Below are positions 46,810 to 57,312 of a stretch of 64,000 nt of DNA, piece after piece. The translations under genes and the position numbers were made by a program. Below the pieces are notes generated by a model, which had not been told where the DNA came from, made no database searches, and worked only from the letters and a program-made list of their open reading frames with translations. Source of the stretch: Salinimonas iocasae (GTDB lineage: Bacteria > Pseudomonadota > Gammaproteobacteria > Enterobacterales > Alteromonadaceae); assembly GCF_006228385.1 (NCBI RefSeq), contig NZ_CP039852.1:2930001-2994000 (forward strand), given 5' to 3'. Within the stretch, counting starts at the first letter, position 1, and each line of letters starts with the position of its first letter.

Positions 46810-49800
46810 TTATTTTTCCTTTAACAACATATCAAACATCAATTCAGCAAAGCGTTTTGAGGCATCCTTGCTAGATAGAACTTTCATGGCCATATCTGAA
46901 TGGATTCCCATGCTGTCGATTACCGCTTTGTTTATAGCGGTAGGAAACGCACCAAGTAATGCTTGTTCTTTGGTGTTGTTGTTAACCTGCTCCATGGCTT
47001 CTTCATTTTCTTCGACTTTATTTCGAATAGTATTCGCGTAGCTGAGCATATCGCCATCAGTGAAATTTTCGCCAGCGAAGAGGTCGTTCATCCGGTCGAT
47101 TATTTCTCTCAAAAACTCGGTTTTCTTTTCACGAGGCGTAGCCCCTGCCCCTTCTCTTACAGGGTTCAGGTAAGATTTCTCTTTCTCTGCAACAAGCCGA
47201 AGGTCCTGTTCCCGGCGTTTGTGTAACTTGTGATGTGTCATCACTACATCTTCTAACGGAATCTCTTCATTGACCACCTCAACTCGAAGCAGCGGGAATA
47301 GCTCTTTTGCAAATAGGTTCAGTTTCTCTAACTCATCATCTTCGAAGTTAACGATCTGTGAGCTGAATTCATAGAAGCGGCAGAAGCCCATTAGATCTTT
47401 ACGAAACACTTCTAGCTCATCCCGCGCTTTCTTTGTTTCAACAACACTATTATCTGCAAAGTTTACTGCCTTTTCGTTGCCTTCAGCTTTCGCTCTCCGC
47501 AGTTCTTTTTGCGCATGTTTATGTACTTCGCTAGCTTCTTTGAATCGATACTTGAATCGTTCAACTGCTGGCTTACAGATACTTACAAGTTTTCCTTGGC
47601 CAACTTTTTTGTCGTGGTAGGCTTTGAAAAACGCTTCTACTTCGTGCCACTGGTAGATACGGGCTTCATCTAACTTATGCTTTAATTCGTAAACCAGATT
47701 TGGGTCCGAAACGGTATTTAGCTCAGCGGTTTGAAAGAAAACTTTGAACTCTTTCAAGACGTCCTGTGGGTCGTTGACGAAGTCGAGGACAAACGTTTGG
47801 TCTTTGCCCGGATAAGTCCGGTTCAAGCGAGATAGTGTCTGAATGCATTCGACCCCTTTTAGAGGTTTATCGACATACATCGCCACTAATTTAGGCTGGT
47901 CAAAGCCCGTTTGGAATTTATTCGCAACCAGCATGACTTGGTAGTCCGGTGTATCAAAGGCCTTTCTCATATCTCTGCCTTTTAACCCCGGATTCATACC
48001 ATTTTCTGTGAAAGCGGAATCTGGTATGTCCGGATCATTCACCTCGCCGGAAAACGCTACCATCGCATTTATGCCTTCGTACCCTCTTTCTTTCACGTAT
48101 TTCTCAAAGGCAGTTTTGTAACGTACCGCCTCTAGACGGCTTGATGTTACAACCATCGCTTTTGCTTCGCCTGATAATAGGTATTTGATTCGGTTGTTGA
48201 AGTGCTCGATTATGACTTCGACTTTCTGGGCGATATTATAGGGGTGTAACCTTACCCATTTTGCAAGTTTAGACGCAGCCTTTTTGCTGTCGACCTCTTC
48301 ATCAGAGTCGGGAGATTTATGTGCAAGCTTATATGCTACGTTATAGCTAGTATAGTTTTGCAATACATCAAGAATGAACCCTTCCTCGATGGCCTGACGC
48401 ATGGAATAAACATGGAACGGATGAGGCTTGTTGTCGTCACTTAACGGTTCATCAGGCTTTTCTGGCCGACCGAAAAGTTCAAGGGTTTTGCCTTTAGGGG
48501 TGGCAGTGAAAGCGAAATAGCTAATTTTGTTTGAGCCCTTTCGTGCTTCCAAGGTTAGTCGGAGAATGTCATCGCTACTTAGTTCTTCATCGCTTTTATC
48601 TAGTTGTTCTGCCATCAGCACCTCACGCAACTTTCTTGCGGTGGTGCCGGTTTGGCTGGAGTGAGCTTCATCTGCAATAACCGCGAAGCTCTTACCCGCT
48701 AAGTTTGTGTCTTCTCTTATCGCGTCGAGTACAAAGGGGAACGTTTGGATAGTTACAATGATAATTGCGGTGCCAGACTTTAATGCCTCGGCAAGTTGAG
48801 CTGACTTTGCGCCCTGCCCATCTTCACGATTCACACGGGCAATCATGCCTTCATTATGTTCAAACTGATAGATTGTGTCTTGAAGCTGACTGTCCAATAC
48901 AGTTCTATCTGTAATGACTATGACTGAGTCAAAAACTTTATCGCCTGACTTTTTATTAAGTTCAGGGTGATCAGAATGGTAGTGCAAAGAAGCAGTTTGA
49001 TGGCTTAGCCAAGCAATAGAATTTGACTTGCCAGACCCCGCACTATGTTGAATCAAATATTTCTGCCCGGTTCCTTCTATTTCCACTGCACTGAGCAATG
49101 ACGATACTGCTGACCATTGATGATAACGAGGAAATATCATTGTCTCTTTACGAGATATTTTTCCGCTGGGTTGTTCCTCTTCTTTAACTTGCAGATGTAT
49201 GTAACGACCTAATATTGTCAGTAAACTGTCGCGAGCAAATACCTCCTTCCACAAATATTCTGTCGAATACCCTGTCTTATTTATATCATTGCCGCTACCA
49301 CCATCCGATGTACCTTGGTCAAACGGCAAGAAAAAGGTTTTATGCCCATCCAGTTTGGTTGTCATCGCCACATTGTTCTGGCTTACTGCGAAATGCACCA
49401 AGGCACCACGCTTAAATGTCAGTAACGGCTCAGGCTTTTTGGTGACAGGATCCTTGGGGAGCCTGTCTTTCATATACTGAATTTTGGCGTTTTCGATGCT
49501 TTGCTTAAATTCAGATTTCAGTTCGAGCGTGGCAATAGGTAGTCCATTGATAAACAGCACAAGATCAATACGCCACTTTTTAGCTGTCTTTTTGTTCGCG
49601 TCTGGTTGAACATCATCGTCGTTTATATCTGCATAAGGGCTATAAACGACTTCAGGTACTACGCGCAGGATATTCTGGTTATAGCGATCGGAAGCGTCGG
49701 GATTAAGATCATGGTCAGGTTTGAATGCACAGAGCGAGAACTTAGCCCCGCGATCCACTACCTTGTTACGTAGCACCCAAAGCGTACCTTTGTTTGGGTT

Positions 49801-50031
49801 TTCCAAATCTCTCACAACAGCTTTTAACAGCGCCTCTTCGGGATCTTTATGAAAGCTGGATAGCTTTTGCCACTGTTGCGGATGGGTCGCTTTTACATAG
49901 GCAATCAGGTCTTCCGGGTACAACGCTCGCTGCTTGTCATAATGCTTGTTCTGACCAACTTCCCAACCTTGGTTAGCCAATGCCTGTATAATATCATTCT
50001 GAAAAATCACCTCCTGTGATTTGCTAGGCAT
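46810..50031 (-). CDS. hsdR: Type I restriction enzyme subunit R (HsdR)
   Basis: This 1073-aa protein has an N-terminal PD-(D/E)xK-like nuclease domain (IDLVLFINGLPIATLELKSEFKQ, about 150-180), with an ELK catalytic triplet. The translocase has Walker A HSAGSGKSNSIAWL near 330, DEAH box VIADEAHSSQTG near 450, and FAFTATPKGKTLELFG. The C-terminal helical part (about 800-1060) binds the methylase core. It cuts DNA far from the recognition site while moving with ATP. It overlaps hsdS by 8 bp. Confidence 0.95.
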   Translation of the reverse strand: MPSKSQEVIFQNDIIQALANQGWEVGQNKHYDKQRALYPEDLIAYVKATHPQQWQKLSSFHKDPEEALLKAVVRDLENPNKGTLWVLRNKVVDRGAKFSLCAFKPDHDLNPDASDRYNQNILRVVPEVVYSPYADINDDDVQPDANKKTAKKWRIDLVLFINGLPIATLELKSEFKQSIENAKIQYMKDRLPKDPVTKKPEPLLTFKRGALVHFAVSQNNVAMTTKLDGHKTFFLPFDQGTSDGGSGNDINKTGYSTEYLWKEVFARDSLLTILGRYIHLQVKEEEQPSGKISRKETMIFPRYHQWSAVSSLLSAVEIEGTGQKYLIQHSAGSGKSNSIAWLSHQTASLHYHSDHPELNKKSGDKVFDSVIVITDRTVLDSQLQDTIYQFEHNEGMIARVNREDGQGAKSAQLAEALKSGTAIIIVTIQTFPFVLDAIREDTNLAGKSFAVIADEAHSSQTGTTARKLREVLMAEQLDKSDEELSSDDILRLTLEARKGSNKISYFAFTATPKGKTLELFGRPEKPDEPLSDDNKPHPFHVYSMRQAIEEGFILDVLQNYTSYNVAYKLAHKSPDSDEEVDSKKAASKLAKWVRLHPYNIAQKVEVIIEHFNNRIKYLLSGEAKAMVVTSSRLEAVRYKTAFEKYVKERGYEGINAMVAFSGEVNDPDIPDSAFTENGMNPGLKGRDMRKAFDTPDYQVMLVANKFQTGFDQPKLVAMYVDKPLKGVECIQTLSRLNRTYPGKDQTFVLDFVNDPQDVLKEFKVFFQTAELNTVSDPNLVYELKHKLDEARIYQWHEVEAFFKAYHDKKVGQGKLVSICKPAVERFKYRFKEASEVHKHAQKELRRAKAEGNEKAVNFADNSVVETKKARDELEVFRKDLMGFCRFYEFSSQIVNFEDDELEKLNLFAKELFPLLRVEVVNEEIPLEDVVMTHHKLHKRREQDLRLVAEKEKSYLNPVREGAGATPREKKTEFLREIIDRMNDLFAGENFTDGDMLSYANTIRNKVEENEEAMEQVNNNTKEQALLGAFPTAINKAVIDSMGIHSDMAMKVLSSKDASKRFAELMFDMLLKEK

Positions 50032-51379
50032 ACGCTTCCTCCGTTTGGGTGGGGTGCCAGTGGCGAACGTCGATTTTTCCTGTCACGGCAGCAGAAATTA
50101 GAGATATCTTTCGTTCTTTTAATAGGGAAATAGAAGATGTAGCTTTCTTAATAAGCTTATCGTACTTTGATGCTTGCGATTCTATGAGCTCTTTAATTTT
50201 GTTCTGCTCGTCCAACGGTGGCAATGCGATGAATATATCAGAAAGAATTCCGATATTTATCACACCCATCGTTCCTCCCCGACTTAAAACTTCAAATTGT
50301 TTATAAGAAACATCTGACTGCATAAACTTTGCTAAGTAATCACTAGCGACCACTGATGAAGGGCGAATAAGCATTAATCTTGGGTTAATGATACCTGCCT
50401 CAAACATCGTAGGAACTACGCTGACTTTTCCAAAAGTACCAACACAGCTCAAAATTAGGTCACCACTTGCAATCGAATACCTTTTCAATATGTTGAAGTT
50501 TTGTTCATTGATGTAATAGTCGCCAACATCAAAAGAATTAGCGATTGCATGCTCTTGTCCATAGACCTTAAATCCTGATGGAACATACATATCTTTTGTT
50601 ATTGATGAACCAAATGGACCTGCAATTATTGATTTAGCAGTGTGTTTTATTCGTACAACTTCCCAATGTTCCGGTACTTCCCCTATCCACTCAATCCCCG
50701 AGTCTTTCATCGGCACATCGGGGTTCAGGCCTTTGGTCACAGCATGGGAAATGACGGCTTGGCGCTTTTCTTTTAGCAGTTCAATCAGCTTTTCCTGCTT
50801 GGCAATCAGCGCATCGATTTTGGCGGTTTCGTGGTCGAGAAAGTCTGCGATTAAAATTTGTTCTTTTTTGCTGGGCTTGAGCGCATAAAAATTTGCCAAG
50901 TCAGCAGAAGACAACTCTAGAAATGTTGTACCTTTACCAAGGTTTTCTAGTTCCAGTTTGCTTAACTTTAACCAGTAAAAGTAAAATCTATTATCATCGC
51001 CATAGGAGTCAAGAGACTTACACCCCTGATTTGTTGAAATAGACGAACTCGCTATAGCTAGTGAGCCTATAGGTGCCCTACTGGATACGATTATTGAACC
51101 TTGACTGACAAGTGACGCACCGCAAGAACTGAGACCTAGTTTCGAAATATTCCTTTTGCCTTTAGATAAGTAACTATTCGAGCTTTTTTCCATGTCAGCC
51201 GGAGTAATCCAAGGTATATCACCATCCCAATATTCCTCTACAGATGAACTCGGCGTCGAACCATTAACGACTTTGAACGTATGTTTGAGCTTTCCAACAT
51301 ACCAATCTGATGGAATATATCCTATCCAGTTAATTCCTGAATCCTTATACTCAGGATACCGCTGATACTTTTCAGCCAT
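50024..51379 (-). CDS. hsdS: Type I restriction enzyme specificity subunit (HsdS)
   Basis: This 451-aa protein has two target-recognition domains separated and ended by long helices. Each starts with the same repeated motif: KDSGINWIGYIPSDWYVGKLKHT near residue 11 and KDSGIEWIGEVPEHWEVVRIKHT near 225. The central spacer helix contains QEKLIELLKEKRQAVISHAV. Each TRD reads half of a bipartite site; the target cannot be deduced. It overlaps hsdM by 1 bp and hsdR by 8 bp. Confidence 0.94.
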   Translation of the reverse strand: MAEKYQRYPEYKDSGINWIGYIPSDWYVGKLKHTFKVVNGSTPSSSVEEYWDGDIPWITPADMEKSSNSYLSKGKRNISKLGLSSCGASLVSQGSIIVSSRAPIGSLAIASSSISTNQGCKSLDSYGDDNRFYFYWLKLSKLELENLGKGTTFLELSSADLANFYALKPSKKEQILIADFLDHETAKIDALIAKQEKLIELLKEKRQAVISHAVTKGLNPDVPMKDSGIEWIGEVPEHWEVVRIKHTAKSIIAGPFGSSITKDMYVPSGFKVYGQEHAIANSFDVGDYYINEQNFNILKRYSIASGDLILSCVGTFGKVSVVPTMFEAGIINPRLMLIRPSSVVASDYLAKFMQSDVSYKQFEVLSRGGTMGVINIGILSDIFIALPPLDEQNKIKELIESQASKYDKLIKKATSSISLLKERKISLISAAVTGKIDVRHWHPTQTEEAYA

Positions 51380-53412
51380 CAGGAATGCACCTCTTGCAAT
51401 AACTGCATAATCTCGGCACTGACTTTATCTAAGTCAGCATCGATTTCTTCCAGACTACGCTGCGGCTTATACTCATAGAAATGACGGTTAAATGGGATTT
51501 CATAACCTACAATCCCCACTTGACCGTCTTGCTCATCGCGTTTGCTTTCATCTATCCATGCAAGCGGTACATGTGGTTTTACCTCGCGCTCGAAATAAGC
51601 GTAAATATCTTCTTTGAGAGGGACGTTTTCATAGTCACGAAGGTCTGGATTAGGCTCCATCTCACCTTTATTTTTGCCCGACTCAAAATAGCAAATCTCT
51701 GCATTGTCATCGTGCTCACCGAAAAATTTCACCAGCGCTTTCTTTTCTGCTGATGTCGGCTTATCGCTGGAAACGGCTTTCAAGAAGGCTTTGCGACTAA
51801 TAAATATTGTGCCGTCTTCTAGTTTAGATAGTGTCGCGTAACCCGCAGGCGCTTCTATATCCGTAATTTCAGGTTGTTTCTTCTGGATAGTTTCGAGTAC
51901 TTGCTGGCAATAAGCTTCCAGTTTCTCTTTGGTGATGGTGAAAGATAGCTGTAGTGGCCGTTCAACAGTAATTCGACGGTAACCGAAGTCTTGATAGTCA
52001 AAAATCTTGCTAATCTGGCGCTCGTTTTCCGGAGAAGCTTTAAAGCCACCAAACAGTCGCACTATTTCTTCAATGCTTTCTTCAGGCAGGTATTTACGTT
52101 TCGAGCCTAAGGACTTACGCATGGACGAAAAGAAATTGTTCTGCGGATTTTCTTTGTCGTCAGTACTGGCATTAATGAGCTGCACTTTACTTTTGCGATG
52201 GGATGGTTTGTGATTGGAAATTACCCAGATATAAGTGGCAATACCGGTGTTGTAGAACATGTCTGTTGGTAGCGCTATAATGGCTTCAACTAAGTCGTGT
52301 TCTAGTACATAGCGACGAATTTCACTTTCACCACTGCCTGCCCCGCCTGTGAAAAGTGGTGAGCCATTCAGAATAATACCAATGCGTGAGCCACCTTCCT
52401 GCGGGCTGCGCATCTTACTGATAAGGTGAAGCAGGAATAACAGCGAACCATCAGAAACACGCGGAAGCCCCGGCCCGAAGCGACCTTCGTAGCCTTTCAC
52501 TTTATGCTCATCGGTGATTGTCTTTTGGACTTTCTTCCAGTCGATTCCAAAAGGCGGATTGCTTAGAAGGTAATCAAAATTAGCAAACTCTAACTGGTCG
52601 TTCGACAGCGTATTGCCCAGCTTGATGTTATCGACTTCTTGCCCTTTCACCAGCATATCGGCTTTACAGATGGCATAAGACTCAGGATTAAGCTCTTGAC
52701 CGAATGCGACCAACCTTGCGCGGTTATTCATCTCAAGCACGTATTCCATGCCAGCAGATAAAAAGCCCCCCGTTCCTGCGGTTGGGTCGTAGATGGTTCT
52801 TACGATCCCCGGTTGGGTTAGTACATCATTGTCTTCAATGAAGGTAAGTGACGTTGTCAGCCTGACGATATCCCGTGGAGTAAAGTGCTCCCCGGCTGTT
52901 TCGTTTGAGCTTTCTGCAAACCGGCGTATCAATTCTTCAAACACCAGACCCATGTGGTAGTTATCAATGGTGTCCGGATGCAAGTCTGTAACTGCAAAGC
53001 GCTTGGCTACCTTATAGAGCAAGTCAGCTTCATCGAGTTTGTCGATAGTATTGAAAAAATCAAATTGTTCAAAAATTTCGCGGGCACTTGGGCTGAAGGC
53101 ACGGACATAGGCTTCTATGTTATCTGCCACCCCGGTTTCGCCGAGGTGGTTTAAATCCATACGGCTGGTGTTGTAGAAGCTCAAATCCGCAACATGCTTC
53201 AGGATTTGTTCCTGTGCCTCTGCTGGCATAGCTTTAACTTCATCGTACTTTGCAACAATGGCGTCCTTTTTATCCGCGAGAACGCATTCCAGACGACGCA
53301 GCAATGTGAAAGGTAAAATGATTCGACCATATTGGCTTTGTTTAAAGTCACCGCGAAGCAGGTCGGCTACCGACCAGATGAAGGCCGCTGTTGAAGAGAA
53401 ATTTTCTGTCAT
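51379..53412 (-). CDS. hsdM: Type I restriction enzyme methylase subunit (HsdM)
   Basis: This 677-aa N6-adenine methyltransferase begins with a HsdM_N helical domain ([32 protein letters not shown]). The SAM-binding motif [17 protein letters not shown] lies near residue 215 and the catalytic NPPFG near 287. The C-terminal extension to 677 aa is longer than the ~530 aa of E. coli type IA and suits the larger type I families. It is the first gene of the hsdM-hsdS-hsdR-DUF262 operon, which reads towards recA. Confidence 0.95.
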   Translation of the reverse strand: MTENFSSTAAFIWSVADLLRGDFKQSQYGRIILPFTLLRRLECVLADKKDAIVAKYDEVKAMPAEAQEQILKHVADLSFYNTSRMDLNHLGETGVADNIEAYVRAFSPSAREIFEQFDFFNTIDKLDEADLLYKVAKRFAVTDLHPDTIDNYHMGLVFEELIRRFAESSNETAGEHFTPRDIVRLTTSLTFIEDNDVLTQPGIVRTIYDPTAGTGGFLSAGMEYVLEMNNRARLVAFGQELNPESYAICKADMLVKGQEVDNIKLGNTLSNDQLEFANFDYLLSNPPFGIDWKKVQKTITDEHKVKGYEGRFGPGLPRVSDGSLLFLLHLISKMRSPQEGGSRIGIILNGSPLFTGGAGSGESEIRRYVLEHDLVEAIIALPTDMFYNTGIATYIWVISNHKPSHRKSKVQLINASTDDKENPQNNFFSSMRKSLGSKRKYLPEESIEEIVRLFGGFKASPENERQISKIFDYQDFGYRRITVERPLQLSFTITKEKLEAYCQQVLETIQKKQPEITDIEAPAGYATLSKLEDGTIFISRKAFLKAVSSDKPTSAEKKALVKFFGEHDDNAEICYFESGKNKGEMEPNPDLRDYENVPLKEDIYAYFEREVKPHVPLAWIDESKRDEQDGQVGIVGYEIPFNRHFYEYKPQRSLEEIDADLDKVSAEIMQLLQEVHS

Positions 53413-53882
53413 GAGTCCTGTACTACGTAACTACTTTCCTTTATATCCTCCTAATTTACAGCTTTGGGCAGCATTTTAAAATGTTTAAGCGAGAGTTAGT
53501 CTTCCAGTTGCGATATACGCGCTCACATCTACTCTAGAATGTCGCACCATCGCAGCATAACCGTAAAAATATTATATCTCATTGATATTTTGCCGCTTCC
53601 TGATATTCAATTCAGTGAAACTAACTTTGAAAGTTATTTCCATTTGGCCACCACTTTTTCACATCAATGGAAGTCCTCTGAATAAGTGGTTAACCTCTTA
53701 AAGTATTACCATGTGGAACGCGCCTCGTCCTCAGGCTTTCATACTCAATGGCTTTTGACTCCACACGGCCAGCTCAGTACTTATAACGTTGCTCGCCCCC
53801 GAATGATGTAGGACCACGACAATCCGCTCAGATCAGTTATAGTTCATAGAGGTCGGAGTAAACTTTTAGTGTGAGGCAAGAG
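53413..53882. other. Intergenic region between hsdM and a divergent antitoxin-like gene
   Basis: This region holds the divergent promoters of hsdM (minus) and the small gene at 53883 (plus). No other feature was recognised. Confidence 0.5.
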
Positions 53883-54080
53883 ATGACAATTTCAAAAGAA
53901 AAACTGAAGTCCGAAATTGACGCTTTCTTTGGCAGTGAACGGGAGTTGAGAGATAAGTGGCTTAACACTCCGCTTCCGATACTTGTAGGAGAGCGTCCTC
54001 TCGATTATTTTTCTACTGAAGAACGAAGAACTCGTTTACATGAAGTGATTGGTGAAATGAAGTTTGGTGAGACTGCATAA
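53883..54080 (+). CDS. Orphan MbcA/ParS/Xre-type antitoxin C-terminal domain (DUF2384-like)
   Basis: ATG 53883 is favoured over GTG 53871 because GAGG lies 6 bases upstream. The product is 65 aa. KWLNTPLPILVGERPLDYF matches the antitoxin toxin-binding motif (Wl..p...L.g.rPl.ll), which in full proteins follows a DNA-binding part that is lacking here. Partner RES-domain toxins normally lie next door; none is present. It might be a remnant, a solitary regulator or an antidote against a toxin elsewhere. Confidence 0.7.
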   Translation: MTISKEKLKSEIDAFFGSERELRDKWLNTPLPILVGERPLDYFSTEERRTRLHEVIGEMKFGETA

Positions 54081-54159
54081 TTCGAAATAAGCGCACCTGC
54101 TTATTTAATTTCATCAGCAGGTGCTTTAGCCCTGAAATTTTCAGGTAGAAATGTAAGAA

Positions 54160-55491
54160 TTAGCAAGCCTGTAATAAGGCTTTGAGCGGGTAAAATCCTC
54201 CCGATACGTCAACCTTATAAGCAACGGCCTGATGCTGGTTTGAAGTCAATTGAGAAGAGTATCCTCTGCTGTCAAACCCCCTGTAATTTGAACTAGATAT
54301 GTAGCGCGAGCCTGTACCGGGACTGATACTTACGCCTCCCATTTCGCTCGCCATACTATCCAACTTAGAACGCATGCTTGGATGCAATTTGACGACCAGA
54401 ATCCCTTTCTTAAGCCCTGCTTCACGACTGATATAGGCGACGGTATTATCGCCACGTAATATTGACAGTTCTTTTGACGTTCTGGACTTGCTTGGTGCTA
54501 CTATAAGGTTCAACTGGGCAACCTGCTCTCGAATTTGTCGCTCAACATCATCCAGCATAAAACCATCAGACGGTGACACCAGTGAACCAGAAGACTTTGT
54601 AGAGACAGACTGACTTTTGTTATTCGTAGCTTGTTGAACTGGCTCACCCATTCTAGCTGTCTTCGTTGATGTCGAGCGCTGCTCTGCTCCCACGTAACGT
54701 TTAAGTGACTCACTACTCAAATTCGAGTTTTTGTGATTGAGTTGGCTCAATAGTAGCTGTTTAGCTACGTCAATCGTGTCAGCATTGGTTTTGCCTGATA
54801 GCTTATCTCGCGGTTTCTCCCCCAGAAAATAAGCAATTCTTTCTGCATTGGCACCCGACGGGTGCGGCAATCCGATAAGTAATTGGCTTCTATTTAATAG
54901 CCCACGTTCACACAAAGAAAGTAAAATTTTGTCTACGCCTTGACCCATGGGAAGATAAAAAGCGGATTCAGGTAACTGACGCACTTCATCAGCAAGACAG
55001 TGGTCGATCATTTGCTTGAGAAGCGGATCTGAAAGGCCTTTTTTTGCTGAGCTGATGGGCGTACCTGCCTGTAGCGTCGGATAGCGAAAGACTGACGTAC
55101 TGTGGAGCAGGTGATTGTTTTTGGTAAACAGCGTCCCGCAGGTATCTATACCTAACTCTCTGCTTATGCCCACGTAATCCAGCAGGCGAACAAGGTTGTT
55201 CCTCAAAGCACCACTGAATGCACCAGTTTGCTTAGCCTTTTCCGATATGGTATCGATTCTCTCGCCACTTTTAATTAGTGCAGAGGCCTCTACGTTGGCA
55301 TTGTTAGCCTGAGTCGCGCCGGGCGATATGCCCACGAGCACGACTTTTGCATGTTTATTAATATGCTCGAATGGTGAAAAATACACGTCGATTTCGCCAC
55401 GTGATTCGATCCGCAGTTCATCAATAAAAGGGGATCCATTGCTATAGTTGCGCAGTGCTTCGATATGATTTTTTAACTGATTGTTGTCCAT
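54160..55491 (-). CDS. UDG-superfamily-like protein with unknown C-terminal domain
   Basis: This 443-aa protein has an N-terminal domain (about 25-240) like the uracil-DNA glycosylase fold. KVVLVGISPGATQANNANV near 50 resembles the motif-I strand and water-activating region, YLPMGQGVDKILL follows, and GLPHPSGANAERIAYF supplies the HPS motif III. Residues 250-315 are a polar linker, and the last ~130 (LDDVERQIREQVAQLNLI...FYPLKALLQAC) are unrecognised. It may act on modified or damaged bases, but no activity is shown. It is the last gene of a four-gene operon, 7 bp after the 118-aa gene. Confidence 0.65.
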   Translation of the reverse strand: MDNNQLKNHIEALRNYSNGSPFIDELRIESRGEIDVYFSPFEHINKHAKVVLVGISPGATQANNANVEASALIKSGERIDTISEKAKQTGAFSGALRNNLVRLLDYVGISRELGIDTCGTLFTKNNHLLHSTSVFRYPTLQAGTPISSAKKGLSDPLLKQMIDHCLADEVRQLPESAFYLPMGQGVDKILLSLCERGLLNRSQLLIGLPHPSGANAERIAYFLGEKPRDKLSGKTNADTIDVAKQLLLSQLNHKNSNLSSESLKRYVGAEQRSTSTKTARMGEPVQQATNNKSQSVSTKSSGSLVSPSDGFMLDDVERQIREQVAQLNLIVAPSKSRTSKELSILRGDNTVAYISREAGLKKGILVVKLHPSMRSKLDSMASEMGGVSISPGTGSRYISSSNYRGFDSRGYSSQLTSNQHQAVAYKVDVSGGFYPLKALLQAC

Positions 55492-55498
55492 AACATCC

Positions 55499-55855
55499 TC
55501 AGTAGTCTCTTCTTAAACGACGGACGGTGTAATACCCGCAAGTGATCACAATGTCTTCCTCGTTACTACTTATAAAATAGGGTTGGTTCTTCGCGCTTAA
55601 CCGTTCAATGATACGGTTGAGCACTTTCCTGATTCGTTTTCTTTTCTTTGTATCAATTTCTGGCAATGTATTAAGCAACCGTAAAGCTTCTTTTGCTGCA
55701 CGAACCCACTTGAGTTTTTCGTTCTTGGGAACGGTGGTTAAAGACGTTCCTCCATGTTGTTCGACAACTTGACCAATACCAGCAAGTACAGTAAGTTCCT
55801 GCTCATTAAGGGAGCGTTGTGCAAGGCGAAGCTTCGCATGATGACTCATCTTCAT
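55499..55855 (-). CDS. Small basic protein of the UDG-like operon, DUF4258-like
   Basis: This 118-aa protein begins HHAKLRLAQRSLNEQELTVLAGIG and ends PYFISSNEEDIVITCGYYTVRRLRRDY. That beta-end/helix arrangement weakly recalls DUF4258-type toxin-like domains, with a helical insert (about 45-90) rich in lysine and arginine. Its ATG overlaps the TGA of the preceding 35-aa frame, giving strict coupling. Alternatives include a nucleic-acid-binding adaptor for the UDG-like protein. Confidence 0.6.
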   Translation of the reverse strand: MKMSHHAKLRLAQRSLNEQELTVLAGIGQVVEQHGGTSLTTVPKNEKLKWVRAAKEALRLLNTLPEIDTKKRKRIRKVLNRIIERLSAKNQPYFISSNEEDIVITCGYYTVRRLRRDY

Positions 55856-55959
55856 TTTTTATCCTCCAGCGTTATACCGAATAACATCAGCAGATATCTG
55901 GCATCATCAGATAAAATTTGCGCGTGAGTCGATTCATTAGCTTTTGTCTGAGAATCCAT
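55852..55959 (-). CDS. Small 35-aa protein with strong ribosome site
   Basis: This frame encodes 35 residues, starting MDSQTKANESTHAQILSDD and ending LFGITLEDKK. A near-perfect AAGGAGA site lies seven bases before its ATG. Its stop shares bases with the next start (ATGA), so it is almost certainly translated. It could be a leader that couples expression of the 118-aa protein, or a small antidote-like peptide; no family is known. Confidence 0.65.
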   Translation of the reverse strand: MDSQTKANESTHAQILSDDARYLLMLFGITLEDKK

Positions 55960-55981
55960 GTGAGCTTCTCCTTATAAAGAA

Positions 55982-56857
55982 TTAATTTTTTAATACTTCT
56001 TCTTTGGGTACAAACTTCCACTCGGCAGCGGATACAATGCCAAAGTTCCCTTTCTCATTTGGCCTACGCCATTTTGCCTGAGTCATAAACAGCAAGTGGT
56101 TTCGGGCTTCTATGAAAGATTCAAAGTATTGCTCATTGCCTTTTTCACCTACCTGATAACCCCGTGTCATTCTGCATTTGCTTGTAAAATAAGAACCATC
56201 CTTTGCGACCGGAATATATAGAAGGCTCTCAGCCTGCTCCCGCTTATTTAGCTCAATAAAATTAATCGTTGGCTTGAATGAATTGCGCTGGCTCAGCCAA
56301 TTTTTTGCTTCTGTAACGGAGGTGTAATGCTTCCCTCCACTAGAACGAAACTTTAAAGACTTTGCGTTTTTCGAAATATCGTTCCTGACACTCTGAACCG
56401 ACATATCTGCAATAGCAGCCAGTTCACGAAGTTCTATCTCGCCCGATGTGTACGTGAAGTCGTCATCCAGATCGAAAAGATCTCTCATACTGATCCCGTC
56501 GTGTATGACCAATTCATGCCGGGCTTGGGCAGCGAGTGTAATCGTTTCTATAAGACCTAGAGAGTTGTCATCAAATGCATTAAACGGATAGCCTGCGTAT
56601 AGTTCCTCTAACGCTGAATACACCCTCATATCCGAAAAGTCATCAGGCAACATTTCTCCTTCATGCAAGTGGCCGCATATGCCATACCTGTATTGACGCT
56701 CAAGTGTTTGCAGTAGCTCCTCTGCCTCGAGGCTCTCTTTATCGATTGAAAGTGACTCATTCATTAACGAGGCCGCTTGAAAATGCGCTCGCAACAGTTG
56801 TTCTGCTCTTTCTTCTAACAAAACCTTTGTAATTTTCTTATGTTTAATCTGTTCCAT
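55982..56857 (-). CDS. Hypothetical protein with MerR-like helix-turn-helix
   Basis: This 291-aa protein leads the UDG-like operon. The middle (about 135-200) holds a helix-turn-helix with a wing-like MerR/excisionase pattern: LRELAAIADMSVQSVRNDI, then GKHYTSVTEAKNWLSQR. The N-terminal 130 residues are helical and acidic; the last 90 contain TSKCRMTRGYQVGEKGNEQYFESFIEARNHLL. It lies 22 bp before the small ORF. It could be the operon's own regulator or a DNA-binding subunit of the system. No named family recognised. Confidence 0.65.
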   Translation of the reverse strand: MEQIKHKKITKVLLEERAEQLLRAHFQAASLMNESLSIDKESLEAEELLQTLERQYRYGICGHLHEGEMLPDDFSDMRVYSALEELYAGYPFNAFDDNSLGLIETITLAAQARHELVIHDGISMRDLFDLDDDFTYTSGEIELRELAAIADMSVQSVRNDISKNAKSLKFRSSGGKHYTSVTEAKNWLSQRNSFKPTINFIELNKREQAESLLYIPVAKDGSYFTSKCRMTRGYQVGEKGNEQYFESFIEARNHLLFMTQAKWRRPNEKGNFGIVSAAEWKFVPKEEVLKN

Positions 56858-57312
56858 ATCTGGCTACTTGTTAACTATTTAATTACTTAACGTGCAGAAA
56901 TATTATGAGCAAACCCTCTCAAACGCAAGCCTAAAAAGTAAAAAATATAATAATAAAAAGGCAGGATAAAGTAAATAATTGAATTTAAAGGAGTTATTTA
57001 GTTGCGCACGGGAATGGATTTATTATTCATTCGAGTTGGACGATAAGCATCCTCGCAGTTTTTTTCAGAACAATATCAGTTACGGCAGAGCCGCTCTTCA
57101 TCTGAATAGAAACTGCCATTAAATGCACAGAGAACATTATCAAAGGCATCAAGAACTATCTTACGTTCGCTGTACTCCGGGTTAATGCTACTCACCATAG
57201 AGCGCTGAATTTCTTAATTGGATACGTAGGCATTAAAGCCCACCGTTTATGTGCGTTTTACTGACCCGGTCAGAAAGGCTGGAATCTTTTTTTCATCAAG
57301 TGCTTTGCTTGC
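56858..57312. other. Gap left of the UDG-like operon, with one possible 40-aa frame
   Basis: This region holds the operon promoter. A minus-strand frame at 57076-57198 (40 aa, MVSSINPEYSERKIVLDAFDNV... to DEERLCRN) reads like protein but has no clear ribosome site and could be a fragment of a lost gene. Confidence 0.3.
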
